A DNA stretch of 64,000 bases from Delphinella strobiligena (taxonomy: Eukaryota; Ascomycota; Dothideomycetes; Dothideales; Dothioraceae): contig JAADKB010000003.1 of assembly GCA_009982845.1 (NCBI GenBank), forward strand, positions 2,480,001 through 2,544,000. The letters are read 5' to 3'. Both the position numbers and the translations under genes were made by a program. Position 1 is the stretch's first letter. Every line of letters begins with the position of its first letter. Of the stretch, positions 12,045 through 22,242 are shown one piece after another. Below the pieces are notes generated by a model. That model ran no database searches, was not told the origin of the DNA, and saw only the letters and a list, made by a program, of their open reading frames with translations.

Positions 12045-13690
12045 TTGTTACTGCTCCGGATCCTGCTCCCGTTCCTGCTCCCGATCCTGTTGCTGAACGA
12101 CCCCGCGAACTTAGCCCAATGATCTTGGATCTGCCAGAAGAGCGGGCCTCTCTGATTCAAAAGATACACGCCCAAGCCGCCTCGCCAGCGAAACTCACAA
12201 CCAAGCCTACACCACAAGCAAAAGCACAGGCACCACCTCAACCAGCGCCACAACCAGCACCACGACGCCAACTCACAAATGCATCGGTTGATTTGTCCAT
12301 CTCCCCTACAGACCTTCAGTCACTTCAACAGACGATACTCCAACAACTCACGAACCGCCGTCAAAACACCCTCGTCGGTCTCGACTCCGAGACGCACCAG
12401 ATAGCGTCACTGGTTGATCAAACAATTTCTGCAGGCGAATCGAACTCGTTGCTAGTGATTGGCGCTCGTGGGAGCGGCAAAACTGCTGTCGTCGAATCCA
12501 TTCTCTCCTCGCAAACCCAGAAACAAGCCGATGCCTTTCACGTTGTGCGGCTGAATGGTTTCATCCACACCGATGACAAGATAGCCCTGCGCGAGATCTG
12601 GCGCCAGCTTGGTCGTGAAATGCAGACTGATGATTTCGAGGCCGGAAAGAACTACGCTGATGCTCTGACCACCCTGCTGGCCCTCCTTTCTCATCCCTCT
12701 GAGATTGGTCAAGAGGGAGAAGGTGAGCTGGTCAAGAGTAAGAGTGTCATTTTCATACTTGACGAGTTTGATCTGTTTACTACACACCCTCGTCAGACGC
12801 TGTTGTACAATCTGTTCGATATCGCACAGAGTCGGAAAGCCCCCATCCTGGTCCTTGGCTTGACTACACGATTTGACGTTGCTGAACAGCTGGAGAAGAG
12901 AGTCAAGAGTCGTTTCTCGCACCGCTTTGTCCATCTCGGCTTGGCTAAGAATATTGATGCATTCAAGGGCATGTGTCGGAGTTGTCTTCTTCCAGCCAAC
13001 TGCGAGGATGATGACGCAATTTCGGAGGAGGGCATGAAGACTTGGGAAGCACTCCTGACTGACCTCTTTGAAAGCGAGGGAATGGAAGCACATGTTCGCA
13101 GGATCTACTACACCACAAAGTCCATTCCAGCCTTTCGATCCTCGCTCTTGATTCCTTTTACCACCCTTCCGCTCTCTGCAACCAGTTCACAGGATGAACC
13201 TCTTCCCGGAGAAGAGACTGCTGAGATAGCGCGAGACGAGAACATATCCACTCAAGACATCCTCGCACATTTCGCAGCGCACAAAGACATTACAACTTCA
13301 ACTTCGCCACCAGACTCGAAACTGCTACTCCTCCACACGTTATCGACACTCCAACTCGCGCTCCTCATATCAGCGGCACGTCTAACAATCATTCACGACA
13401 CGGACGTCATATCCTTCGCTCTGGCCTACGAAGAATACAAGACCCTCGCTTCCCGGGCACGCATCGCGAGCTCCGCCAATGCTCCCGCAGGCGTGAGTAC
13501 TTCCGGAGTCAGTCGTATCTGGGGCAAGGATGTCGCGAAAGCTGCTTGGGAAGGCCTGGTCGACGGCGAACTCGTCATGGCTGAGCCGGGCAGAAGCGGA
13601 CAGTGCAGAGTCGATGTATTGCTTGAAGAGATCAAGGAGTCTGGTGTCGACATGGGCATGGCCATGAGGGGATGGTGTCGGGAGATTTGA
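10877..13690 (+). CDS. ORC4: Origin recognition complex subunit 4 with PHD finger and AT-hook, 937 aa
   Basis: ORC4 is an AAA+ subunit of the six-protein complex that marks replication origins in the nucleus. The AAA+ part shows Walker A GARGSGKT (about 529-536) and Walker B VIFILDEFD (about 624-632), followed by the lid and a C-terminal winged-helix region ending near residue 937. The long N-terminus is unusual: Ser/Lys-rich disorder, a probable coiled coil (about 190-230), a PHD zinc finger (about 282-332; CKVCGK, VLCDGC, YHQKCH, WFCLDC) and an AT-hook KKRGRPKKI (about 368-376). Pro-Ala repeats follow. Human ORC4 has about 436 residues; fission yeast Orc4 carries AT-hooks at its N-terminus, so DNA tethering by this subunit is known, while the PHD suggests histone-tail reading (inference). 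The ATG at 10877 is the first in frame. No intron is needed. Confidence 0.93.
12010..12090 (+). repeat. CCTGCT hexamer array coding for Pro-Ala
   Basis: A short (GCTCCT)n-type tract inside ORC4 encodes a Pro-Ala linker between the AT-hook and the AAA+ domain. It is likely length-variable between strains. Confidence 0.6.
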
Positions 13691-13860
13691 TTTGATTCTG
13701 ATCGTCTTCCACGCACGCGGCGAGAACGAGTAATGCAAGGGCAGGGAAGTTGTAGTTTCCTAGGGCTCAAAGCAGCGAAGGAATGGCTATTGTACATACA
13801 TACCATGGCCTGCTAGATGAATGCCTACCTTACTGTACATATCCATTACCCGCAACCTAG

Positions 13861-13899
<39 letters not shown>

Positions 13900-14395
13900 A
13901 TCTAGAGAACAGCTCCAGCACAAATCTCAAATATCCCCGCCTGCTAGAGTAAACACACACCTTCCCGTGTTTCGACCATGAGTGTCGCCACTAATTCCTT
14001 CACCCAACCTAAACCCGTCAAAGTAAGCAGCCCTCGGCGCTAAGCGTTCTCGGATGCGTACACTTTTCTTTTTCCTATCGTACAAAGCTGTAAACAAACA
14101 GGAGGCAATGACTTGTGTTAGGATTCATCGGTCTTTGCATTGCAGATTAAAGGCATATTTCTGTTCATGGCCTTTATCTCCCTTCTCTTCCTTTTCTCCC
14201 TTATCTTCCTTTTCTTCCTTCTCTACCCTTCCTTCTCTTCTCTTCTCTTCTCTTCTCTTCTCTCCCCTCCTCTTCTCTTCTCTTCTCTCCTCCAATCTAT
14301 CCACTTCAAACCCCCCTTTCTAGAATCCCCTACGCTTGAAATTTCACAACAAAAAACAGATCCTCGTACTCGTTCATTTCTCTTCTTCTTCTAAA
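13691..14395. repeat. intergenic with (CAT)n and CT-rich tracts
   Basis: Between two convergent genes (ORC4 on plus, GPI protein on minus) lie a perfect CAT trinucleotide run at 13861-13897 and a pyrimidine tract built from TTCTC units at about 14166-14293. No gene is seen. Confidence 0.7.
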
Positions 14396-14870
14396 TCATA
14401 AAAATCCGCCGAAAGCGATCAAACTCCCCAACAAGCCAGTAAGAGCAGGAACGATAACAGCACCCGCAATACCCGAAGAAGTTGATGATGCGGAAGCAGT
14501 GCCAGAGGAGGTAGTGCCTGAAGTAGTGCCGTGAGGTGTAGTCGAATGCCCATCCGCAGTCACTCCCCACCAAACTCCCCCCAGAAACAGAGACAGAAGC
14601 AGCAGACCCAGAAACCCCACCCCCCACCCCCGCAGTAGCAGTAGCAGAAATCAACCCCTCGCTCACGAAACCAGCAACACCCGACGCGACAGATACCTGC
14701 GAGCTCGCTAATCCTGTTGCTGTTGCTGTCGCTGTTGCGGCTGCCGAAGCGTAGGCCGAAGCGTAGGATTCTAGGAGTGAGAAGGCGGAGGCGTCTGCGG
14801 CGTCCAGCGAGGTGGTTTGAGCGTATACTAGAGGCAGGAGGGCGAAGACGAGTTGAGTTGAGATATGCAT
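14396..14870 (-). CDS. small GPI-anchored Ala/Ser-rich secreted protein, one intron
   Basis: The uninterrupted minus frame from ATG 14870 loses its character after about 100 codons, while a second frame carries a good GPI tail. A 46-nt intron (14563-14518; GTGACT donor, GACTAC branch-like site, TTCAG acceptor, phase 1) joins them. The result is about 142 residues: signal peptide (MHISTQLVFALLPLVYAQ), an Ala/Ser/Thr-rich body, a Ser/Thr stretch and a hydrophobic tail (IAGAVIVPALTGLLGSLIAF) ending at the TGA at 14398-14396. It should be a cell-surface glycoprotein. Its function is unknown. The intron is inferred from phase and composition. Confidence 0.7.
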
Positions 14871-15298
14871 GTTGGCGATTTGGGTGGTGGATACGGTTGG
14901 GGGATTGCGGAGTTATGGTTTTTGTTGAGATAGGGATGGGATGGAGAGGACATGATGGTTTGGTAAGAGGGAAGGACAGGGCTAGATCGCTTAACAAAGC
15001 GCAGTTCACTGTCTGGACTGACTCGGATAGAGTCTAGTATAGGATAAGCAACTTCATGTCACGAAACACGGATGCGGCCTAGAGTGGCTTGCTTCCACTA
15101 CGCAATTACCATTTCCTAATTATACAGGATGCGAAACGGATCTGGATCCCTCGAATCCTTTATTGCGTAAATCACTTACAGCTAAAGAGCTAAACAGAAA
15201 CAAGAGCTCGGTGCTCACGGTGGTTATGGCGAAAGCAGGTCTGTGGGAAAGGAGGTGTTTCGATAGATCTGGATTCCTTGGCTTGAAATTACCTTAAG

Positions 15299-15347
<49 letters not shown>

Positions 15348-16022
15348 GTTCGCTGCGGCCCCTTTGATCACAAACAGAATGCTGTATAGCTAGCTTCCTT
15401 TACCAGAAACGGAATCGCTCTGGTTCTTGAGATAGAGGCATTCGTGCTATATATCGAGATCATCACTTGTCGTGCGAACATCAGCAAAACGATAGGGTTC
15501 AGGTGGTGGTTTCCAAAGGTCGAAGGTTCGAACAGGTAGGCGTTTGGGAAATTGCTGTGATGTAACACCCACGGTCTAAGTTGCACGCAATGCATGAGTG
15601 ATGCACTGTCTGTAAGGTAGGAGTACAGCTGGCCTGCCAAGCACCGCTTGTGTTCGATCTGTAAGGTAGATCTTTCTCCGCTTCCTTAAGTCTCCGGCTT
15701 GACCGGTGCCGAAACTTCGGTGAAATACCTTAGGTGGAAACACCTTAGGCACGCGTTGGCTGATAGATTGATAAAGCAGTCTAGTATAGCAGATGCATCT
15801 GATATAAACTGTTGTGAAATTGTTCTTATTCAAGTTCTTGAACTATTTATACTCCAATCAAGACATGGCTGTATTCAAGCTGAGCCCAGCACGCTCCCTT
15901 TCAATCGCCGGAGTCGTTCATATCGACGTGATACGCATTGAACGCCATGATATGCCCATATGCGCCGACCGTGTGCTCCGTAAAACCATGGTTTGAGTCT
16001 AGCTATCCTTAAAACATCAAGA
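14871..16022. repeat. intergenic with (ATT)n microsatellite
   Basis: A perfect ATT run spans 15300-15347. Near 15515-15540 a GGTTCGAAC stretch resembles a tRNA B box, but no cloverleaf can be built round it. No gene is seen. Confidence 0.6.
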
Positions 16023-17667
16023 CTAGTACCGTCCGGTTTGTCGTCGATGAGGTGTTGCAGAACCAGCACCAGCAGTACCGTCTCTAAGCCCAGCAAGCCG
16101 TTGTCTCAGTCCATCATCACCGCTGCTCTCCCGACTATCGTATCGCTCGCCCATTCTCCCGCCTGCACCAGAGCCTCCGTATGGCATACTGAGTCTGGCA
16201 CCCCTCTCCCTCTCCATTCTATCATCTTCTCTCTGTGTCGATCTGGCACTAGTGTTGGCTCCAAAGTTGGGTGCAGCAGGCACAGTCACCTTTTTCAATG
16301 GACTGCCACCCCGTTCGAATTCGCCACTCTTTTGCGGTCGCAGTATATTTCGACTCGAGCCTTTGCGCAAGGGGCTGGCAGCGTGGGAAAAGACGCCTAG
16401 ACTCCCGCCGTCACCACCGCCTGTACGTGAGAAGCAGGAGGTGCGATCCCGTTGTTGTGGTTGTAAGGAAGGTTGAGACACTTGCCGAGGTAGTGGTTTG
16501 GGCGGCGATAAGCCTTCAGCGCCGTATGTCTGGGCACCCATTGAAGTGTATGTATTTCCTGCTGGGGTAGGCGATTGCAAATTCAGCAGACTGGTAGCAT
16601 TCCTTGATATGCGACGAGCAGGAGTCTCAGTGTAGAGCTTCTCTGTATCGATATTATCGCCCAAATGTGCGGCATAGCTTGGATTAGGGTTGATCTTGAA
16701 ACCACGATTCACGATTGTCTTGGGTGTGTAGACATCCACTTCTCTAGTCCTTGTGCCACGGGGACTTGTTGCTGATGAGATTGTCTGAATACCCACGTCT
16801 CGCGAGGGACGGTTCAGGGAGGGATGGACGTATTTGGTGTCATATTCATTCATGACTTCTTTGTGCAAGACCCTGTCGTCCTTTGCTTTTTGCTCAAAAA
16901 AGTTTTTGAAGAGAAGAAGTTGTGCGGTCAACAAGGCAGCGAGCAAGATAGTCGTCACCACTGTCACCGAAGGTCGAGGGTCGAGAGGTGTTGTGGGGAG
17001 GAAGATCCAGTAGACCAAGACGTGACCAGGTGAGAAGAGTGCGAATAGAGAGAGATGTAAAGGCTTCGGATCCCAGATGGACAATTCCCAGACATCCGTC
17101 TTTTCATCAGGGTATGCACGGGAGGCTGCGGTTGATGGGGCGAACTTGGCCGAGAAGTAGGAGAGTGGTGAATTGGACATTGGTGATGAATCAACCTTGA
17201 CCCTTCTTACAGATGGAGTGGTGGGTGGCACTTCGACATTACTTTCGAATAGACGGTACTTTCGAGTTCGTGTGAAGAGATAGAGGGCGTTTAGTATAGA
17301 CAATCCTGCCAGAAATTGTGCGGTGAGGGTTGCCTATACTTCAAGTCAGCCTGACCGTTCTCCATCTCTTTATCAGAATCAATGCTATCATGCCACTCAC
17401 AAACAAGGCGAACCATCCACTCCCGTCCTTTCCCTCGAAATCACCAAAAACATCATCACTTCTCGACCTGCTCTGGTTGGCGCTGTTGGCCCTCGCAATC
17501 ATGTAGATAAAGTTCAAGCCAAAGCCAATCGGCATAGTCCATTCTTTAAATTTCTCATCCAGCGCAGACTCGTGCAATTCCTCGGAAACCCATAACCAGA
17601 AGTCATAAGGATTGAGCAGCGCCTTGATGCGCTCAGAAAGCGGTGCCCGTCTGATGAGCGGCGGCAT
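16023..17667 (-). CDS. NUR1: Nuclear rim protein 1 (Nur1/Mug154 family), 525 aa
   Basis: Nur1 is an inner nuclear membrane protein that tethers silent chromatin and rDNA in yeast. Exon 1 (17667-17401) encodes the family's N-terminus (MPPLIRRAPLSERIKALLNP, then YDFWLWVSEE). A 67-nt intron (17400-17334; GTGAGT donor, GCTGAC branch, TATAG acceptor, phase 0) leads to exon 2 (17333-16023). Hydrophobic segments lie at about residues 45-60, 85-110, 165-190 and 205-230. The characteristic ALYLFTRTRKYRLFES follows the second. The C-terminal half is disordered, Arg/Ser-rich and probably nucleoplasmic. Without the intron the two parts sit in different frames, and splicing rebuilds a continuous membrane segment across the join. 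The family match is from memory of conserved sequence, not a search. Confidence 0.85.
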
Positions 17668-17983
17668 ATTCGAATCTCCGGCGACTGTGTCGCGTGGGAA
17701 ACTGATCGAATAATCACCTTACTCGGAATTGATCCCTGCTCTTTCTTGTGACACCTTCCTCCACTTCCTACCGTATGCGTCGGATGCAAGCAGGGCTCAT
17801 TGTCTTTGGTGGTTGCCAATGTTTACTCTTGAGCTTCACGTCAAAGAAAGTGCAAGCGGAATGACGGGATGACGCAGTCTAAACTCCGACGTCCCGAGGA
17901 GTCCCCGGGCCCGACCTCAACACCTCCGACCTTGTTGCATGTGAAGATGAGATGGAAGCTTGGTTGTGCAGATACAATTGATC

Positions 17984-18678
17984 ATGGCGCTTCCTTCTTC
18001 TGCGTACAAGGATAGGCAATTCATTGCCGTCATTGGTGATGAGGTTTGTCGTTCCTCTTTCCCTGATATCAGCCAAAGTTGCTAATCATGTTGATTCAGG
18101 ATACAGTGACTGGTATTCTACTTGCTGGTGTTGGTGTAAGTCTGGACTTGTTAAACTTCTCCTTCCTTCTCGATTTACTATCCTGAATATATCGTGTTCT
18201 TGTTGTTCTTGAAAGAACGAAGCTCATCGGGCTCTTACAGCACGTCACCGACCCTCCAGACAGCCAAAAGAACTACCTTGTCGTCGACCAAAAGACCGAA
18301 ACCTCGACCATTGAAGCCGCCTTTGAACAATTCACCAGCAAGAGAAAGGATATTGGTATCCTACTCATAAATCAACATGTCAGTTTTGTCCTTGATTTCT
18401 CCTTCATTCTCCGCTCTGGACAACCTCATTCCTGCACCAACCCTACCCCATATCGCACTTTCAATTCTCCCTCCTTTATGATAAACGGCCTGGATTAACC
18501 CACTGATGAAAGACTACCATTGACTCTCAGCTTCCAGATTGCAGAAAAAATCCGAGGCCGCGTGGACAAATACAACGAGGCCTTCCCCTCCCTTCTCGAG
18601 ATCCCTTCCAAGGACCACCCCTACGACCCCGAAAAGGACAGTGTCATGAAGAGAGTCCAGAAGATTTTCGGGGAGTAG
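17984..18678 (+). CDS. VMA7: V-type proton ATPase subunit F, 124 aa, four exons
   Basis: Subunit F is part of the central rotor stalk of the vacuolar V1-ATPase. Exons are 17984-18043, 18100-18135, 18241-18378 and 18538-18678, with GT-AG introns of 56, 105 and 159 nt. The spliced product has 124 residues, the usual family length. Family landmarks are RQFIAVIGDEDTVTGILLAG near the start, GILLINQHIAEKIR in the middle (across the last join) and a C-terminal YDPEKDSVMKRVQKIFGE. Exons 1, 2 and 3 end in phase 0. No single open frame covers the gene because of the small exons. It is divergent from NUR1, with about 315 bases shared as promoter region. Confidence 0.93.
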
Positions 18679-19312
18679 ACAAGGCTCGTTACCAATCAAT
18701 TATGGATAGTGCAGGTCAGGCAATGGCAATCAGATGATTCGGACCATGGACAGAGGGCATGGGGACGTCAAGGATATGGAAGCTGATGGGTGAGGAATGA
18801 AGGTTACACGAGGATAGCCAAGGTAGCACTGAGCTGAGTGGTGGAGATTGATTCTTTCAAAGCGAGATCAAAGACAATGGCGATGACTGTACAGACGAAT
18901 GAGAGAGCAGGGCATAGGATTACCCCCAAATGAAACATGCAAACCACAGCCTAACCCGAGCATCGGGATCAATGTACGGTAGAAAAAGATCCTGTATGTT
19001 ATCATGACAGTATACAAAAACCAAGTGAAAAGGCGAGATACATATGAAGATGAATCAGAGATGTGCCGACTTCTCTCAGACGACCGCTATTAGTAATGGC
19101 CAAAATTTGTCCTCGTCGCCATACGTCAAGATCGATGCGGTCGTAATGCTTTCTCGGATAAAATACATAATGCTTCGTTCTCCATTCTCTACTCGTCACA
19201 CCTATTCCCGTCTCCCGCGCGTCGATACCACTGCCTGATAGGCCTAACTCTCCAAGGCGTAATCGTAGTAGTGATAAGAATCGTGACTTCGTAGGTTTGC
19301 AAGATGCAAGGC
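18679..19312. other. intergenic, no gene seen
   Basis: It lies between convergent VMA7 (plus) and NPC2 (minus) and should contain both 3' ends. No terminator is sharply defined. Confidence 0.5.
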
Positions 19313-19954
19313 CTAGTTGACAATCTCCACAGCGCCGCCGCGCTTGAAGACAACAGTAGCGGTAAGGCAGGTAATCTTCTTCTGGTCTTTGGTGTAGACA
19401 TCGGCGAGGACAGTGTACTTTCCAGGAGGAATCTCCTTGGGAAGCTCAACGTCCTTGGTCAAGCTCATTGGACCCTTCTTGAGCGGACACTCCAGATCCA
19501 CGTTCTTGATGTTCTCGCAGAGGTCGGCTTCCTGGTTGATGATGCGAATGAGACCGTACTTGACTTGAAGGTGCACTTTGGCGCCTTCTTCGACGTCTTC
19601 GGTGAAGATTCCGGAAGCCTTGATTGTGAGAGTGGTGCCACTGGAAATTGTCTCATCAGCACATGTTCTAAACACTTTCTGCAACTTGGAAAGTAGGTTG
19701 AGAGCAGCTGTGCTTCACCAGGCAACCATGTTTACTTACGCCGCAGGTGGATTGGGCGATAGATCTACCGACTCAATCTCCAAAATAGGACTCTCAGGCT
19801 TGGCGCAGAACAGCAGAGGGTTATCACCAGGAACAGGGAACGTCTCTTCCAGGGCGTGCTGGCTGCCTTCTCCACTGAACAGTGACAATGAACGCGCGGA
19901 TGCGCTTGCGGTGAGGAGGGCCGTAGCCAGGCTGAGGAAGTTTGAGACTCTCAT
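19313..19954 (-). CDS. NPC2: Phosphatidylglycerol/phosphatidylinositol transfer protein (ML domain, Npc2-like), 180 aa
   Basis: Fungal Npc2/PG-PI-TP proteins carry sterol or phospholipid in the secretory/vacuolar lumen. Exon 1 (19954-19740) encodes a signal peptide (MRVSNFLSLATALLTASASA) and the start of the ML domain, ending SPNPPAA. A 99-nt intron (19739-19641; GTAAGT donor, TTTCCAG acceptor, phase 2) leads to exon 2 (19640-19313), giving SPNPPAAGTTLTIKASG, the expected family sequence. Three other AG sites upstream would insert extra residues and fit worse. Cysteines in LLFCAKP, ADLCENI, LECPLK and ITCLTA match the disulphide pattern of ML proteins. The length fits the family (about 175 residues). 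Confidence 0.92.
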
Positions 19955-20372
19955 GGTGCTGTGATGCGTGCTTCCCAGGTATTGAGCGGCAGTTGTGGAG
20001 GACAAAGTGGTATTGAGGTCGAAGTTGGAAGTGAGGTTGGAGTAATTCCCGTTACTATCGCTCGAAGCGGCGCCCGGGTGGTATGCGACTACTTGCAATG
20101 ACGCCGACTGTCTTGGCGCTAACGACATGGCGCGGCGCACGTGGCGTTTATTCGTCAGTTGACCAAGAGACTCAACAGTCTCCACATTTTCCCCGGCTCT
20201 ACTCTACTCGTAGCTCTTTTAGACTGCAATGCTAATAAGTTGACATTCTGATATCAGGTATCGGAGTCGTCCTTCTATCTTTTCACCGCCTGATTGTTGC
20301 AAAAGGTCGAAAAGGACATCAAGCTAGGCTCAAGTACACTCGGGCTATCCAAAGACGCTGCACATGGATAGA
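19955..20372. other. intergenic, no gene seen
   Basis: Contains the NPC2 promoter and the 3' end of the next minus-strand gene. No motif stands out. Confidence 0.5.
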
Positions 20373-21164
20373 TTAGGTCGACGTTGCCGCTGCACTCAGC
20401 CATGCCCATGTCACATCCACTCTTCCGCTCGCTATCGGTGCCAAAGATGCAAATGCACTCGGGCTGACATCAAGGTCGTCCGCTGCACATCCAGTGCCTG
20501 TGTGCATGTCAGCGGTGTGGTGATTTCTGCCCTCATGCAATAAACTTACAGCGATCAACGACTTTCAGGTCAACACTTCGATCCGACCCTACTTCTTCAT
20601 CATACCTCGACGCCCTGATAATCTGCCCGCAAAGTGGGTTGGAGTTTGGGTCTGAGCCTGTGGATGCAGCATCAAATACTATATGCGACACCGCGACGAT
20701 GTCTTGACTATCTGTCGAAGTGATGCCACACGACCCGAGGCCAGTGCCATAATAGGTCAGGTCGCCCACGAATTGTTGCCTGTTCGACGGAAGAGGTAGA
20801 TCCTTGCTACTCTATCGTGAGATTGTGTCTATCTTGATCGCACGAGTATATGCACAACGTACCCGCCAGATCCATTGTCTCCAGTCAAGCCCACTGCAAG
20901 TCCAATGATGAGTGCAAGAAGGGCGAGTGTAATGCAAAACACAGCGACCAGGAACCACCGCCTCGACAGTCCTAGATATGTCCTATGTGGAGGCACCACG
21001 CTGTCAAATCTGTCCTTCAGGCTCAATCCAGCGATGGCTGTTTGCGCCGTGTTGTTGCCCGCTTCGGTCTTGGCGGACGGTGCATTTTGGTCCCACTCCG
21101 GAATCGAGGACTGTTGACCAGCTGCTGGTTGATGCGCCAATTGCGTGGACGCGGGGTCAGACAT
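20373..21164 (-). CDS. Membrane-anchored RlpA-like double-psi beta-barrel protein, 227 aa
   Basis: Three exons: 21164-20863, 20806-20550 and 20497-20373 (introns 55-56 nt, GTACGT and GTAAGT donors). The N-terminal ~70 residues are cytoplasmic-type and disordered. One strong membrane helix follows (about 73-95, FLVAVFCITLALLALIIGLAVG), then a short linker and a double-psi beta-barrel domain of the expansin/barwin/RlpA type (about 112-227). Its landmarks are GDLTYYGTGLGSCG, NPLCGQIIRA, VDLKVVDRC and TGCAADDLDVS, then GRVDVTW near the end. The junction codon at the last intron completes DRC-TGC. Secreted family members bind or loosen polysaccharide or inhibit proteases; here the domain would face the wall as a type II membrane protein. 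The exact role is unknown. Confidence 0.85.
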
Positions 21165-21633
21165 TACTTGTATAGACTCATGTATAGGAATCTTACAGGC
21201 TTGAGAACGCGCGTGCGAGATTGTGGAGGGAGCTCTGAATCATAACGAAAAATGGAAACCGCTATGATTTTTTGGCGCCCTCCTGACCATCCAATTTCCG
21301 CGACGCTATTGGCTGATCAGATCCCTCGTATTCGGATCTTGTCTCAAGTTTAATATCCGACTGCTTCGTGTATGCTTGCTCGACTGACGAGCTGATCGTA
21401 CCTAAGCAGCTTCAAGACCAGATCTTGCATGATGCGTAAGCTGCCGGTTATCTGTGGTACACCTAGCCTGTCAAGATATGTAAATATCTTTTTCGCATGA
21501 AAGCGACAAGTACAACCATTGACACGCACATGCAAATGCAAATTCACCAAACTACCTTACATTGCGACTCTCTGGCGTTCGAAGGTAGGTATCGTGAACG
21601 CTCCTGCCTTCAGAAAGCTGGCAATCAGACGAT

Positions 21634-21673
<40 letters not shown>

Positions 21674-21801
21674 TAGGCTCGATCTCTTCAACAGTCAAGT
21701 CTCGTAGAAAAACGCTTGAACATCTACCTGCGCCAATCCAATCTTCTCATTCTTTTCTCTTGCATGCTTCCATCATATTTACTGCACCATACCCTCCGAG
21801 C
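21165..21801. repeat. intergenic with (GGCTCA)n hexamer array
   Basis: A run of GGCTCA units spans about 21634-21680, shortly upstream of the next gene. It is a shared promoter region for divergent genes. No gene is seen. Confidence 0.6.
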
Positions 21802-22242
21802 ATGACGTCGTCCATAAAGGAAGACTTTGAAGCTAACAACGTTGGCCGTCGAACAATATTCGTAGCAGCGGCACTCATCTTAGCTGGTATCTGTAGTCTC
21901 CATCCACGAGGTATATACAAAGATTACGATCGTAACGAAATCCGTAAGCAGAGCGGCAGAGTGAGAGAGGTCGACGATCGCCAAAGTCGTACCCGCCAAT
22001 GGCAGAGGCATCAGGACAGGGAAGACCTAGCGAACCCGGAAGACGAACCCCTACCATCGAGAAGAGCCCGATACCATTCTTCGCGGGATGGCAAGAGCGC
22101 TCGCCCTCCTTCTCGGGATTATCAGGATCCGGACTTCGATTACCAGCCTCGCCGTCGCCAAGGCCATCACCACGCACAGTCCCCCAAGAAGGAGGAGAAA
22201 GACCCATTCTCGTGGGAGGAGATTATAGGCGGGCTGGGATAG
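21802..22242 (+). CDS. small charged protein with one membrane helix (alternative model), 146 aa
   Basis: The frame from ATG 21802 starts MTSSIKEDFEANNVGRRTIF, has one hydrophobic segment (about residues 19-33, TIFVAAALILAGICS), then a highly charged Arg/Asp/Glu/Gln-rich tail ending DPFSWEEIIGGLG. No family is recognised. The tail overlaps, in another frame, the 5' part of the long Ser-rich protein to 24247. Either this is its own gene, or only its first 28-36 codons are used and are spliced into the longer frame. I cannot decide from sequence alone. Confidence 0.4.
   Translation: MTSSIKEDFEANNVGRRTIFVAAALILAGICSLHPRGIYKDYDRNEIRKQSGRVREVDDRQSRTRQWQRHQDREDLANPEDEPLPSRRARYHSSRDGKSARPPSRDYQDPDFDYQPRRRQGHHHAQSPKKEEKDPFSWEEIIGGLG

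Noticed and set aside
11345..12271. 308-codon minus-strand frame opposite ORC4
   Set aside because: It is the antisense shadow of the PHD and linker region; Cys/Arg/Ser composition mirrors the plus-strand codons, and it has no domain.
12452..13093. 213-codon minus-strand frame inside ORC4
   Set aside because: Opposite the AAA+ core of ORC4, whose Walker motifs are unambiguous.
15515..15545. tRNA B-box-like GGTTCGAAC
   Set aside because: No matching A box, acceptor stem or anticodon arm could be formed within the required distance.
15715..15756. Apparent hairpin ACCTTAGGTGGAAACACCTT
   Set aside because: Arms do not pair properly (TT meets TT); it is a short direct repeat of ACCTTAGG, likely by chance.
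19578..19964. 128-codon plus-strand frame
   Set aside because: Antisense to the NPC2 exons and intron.
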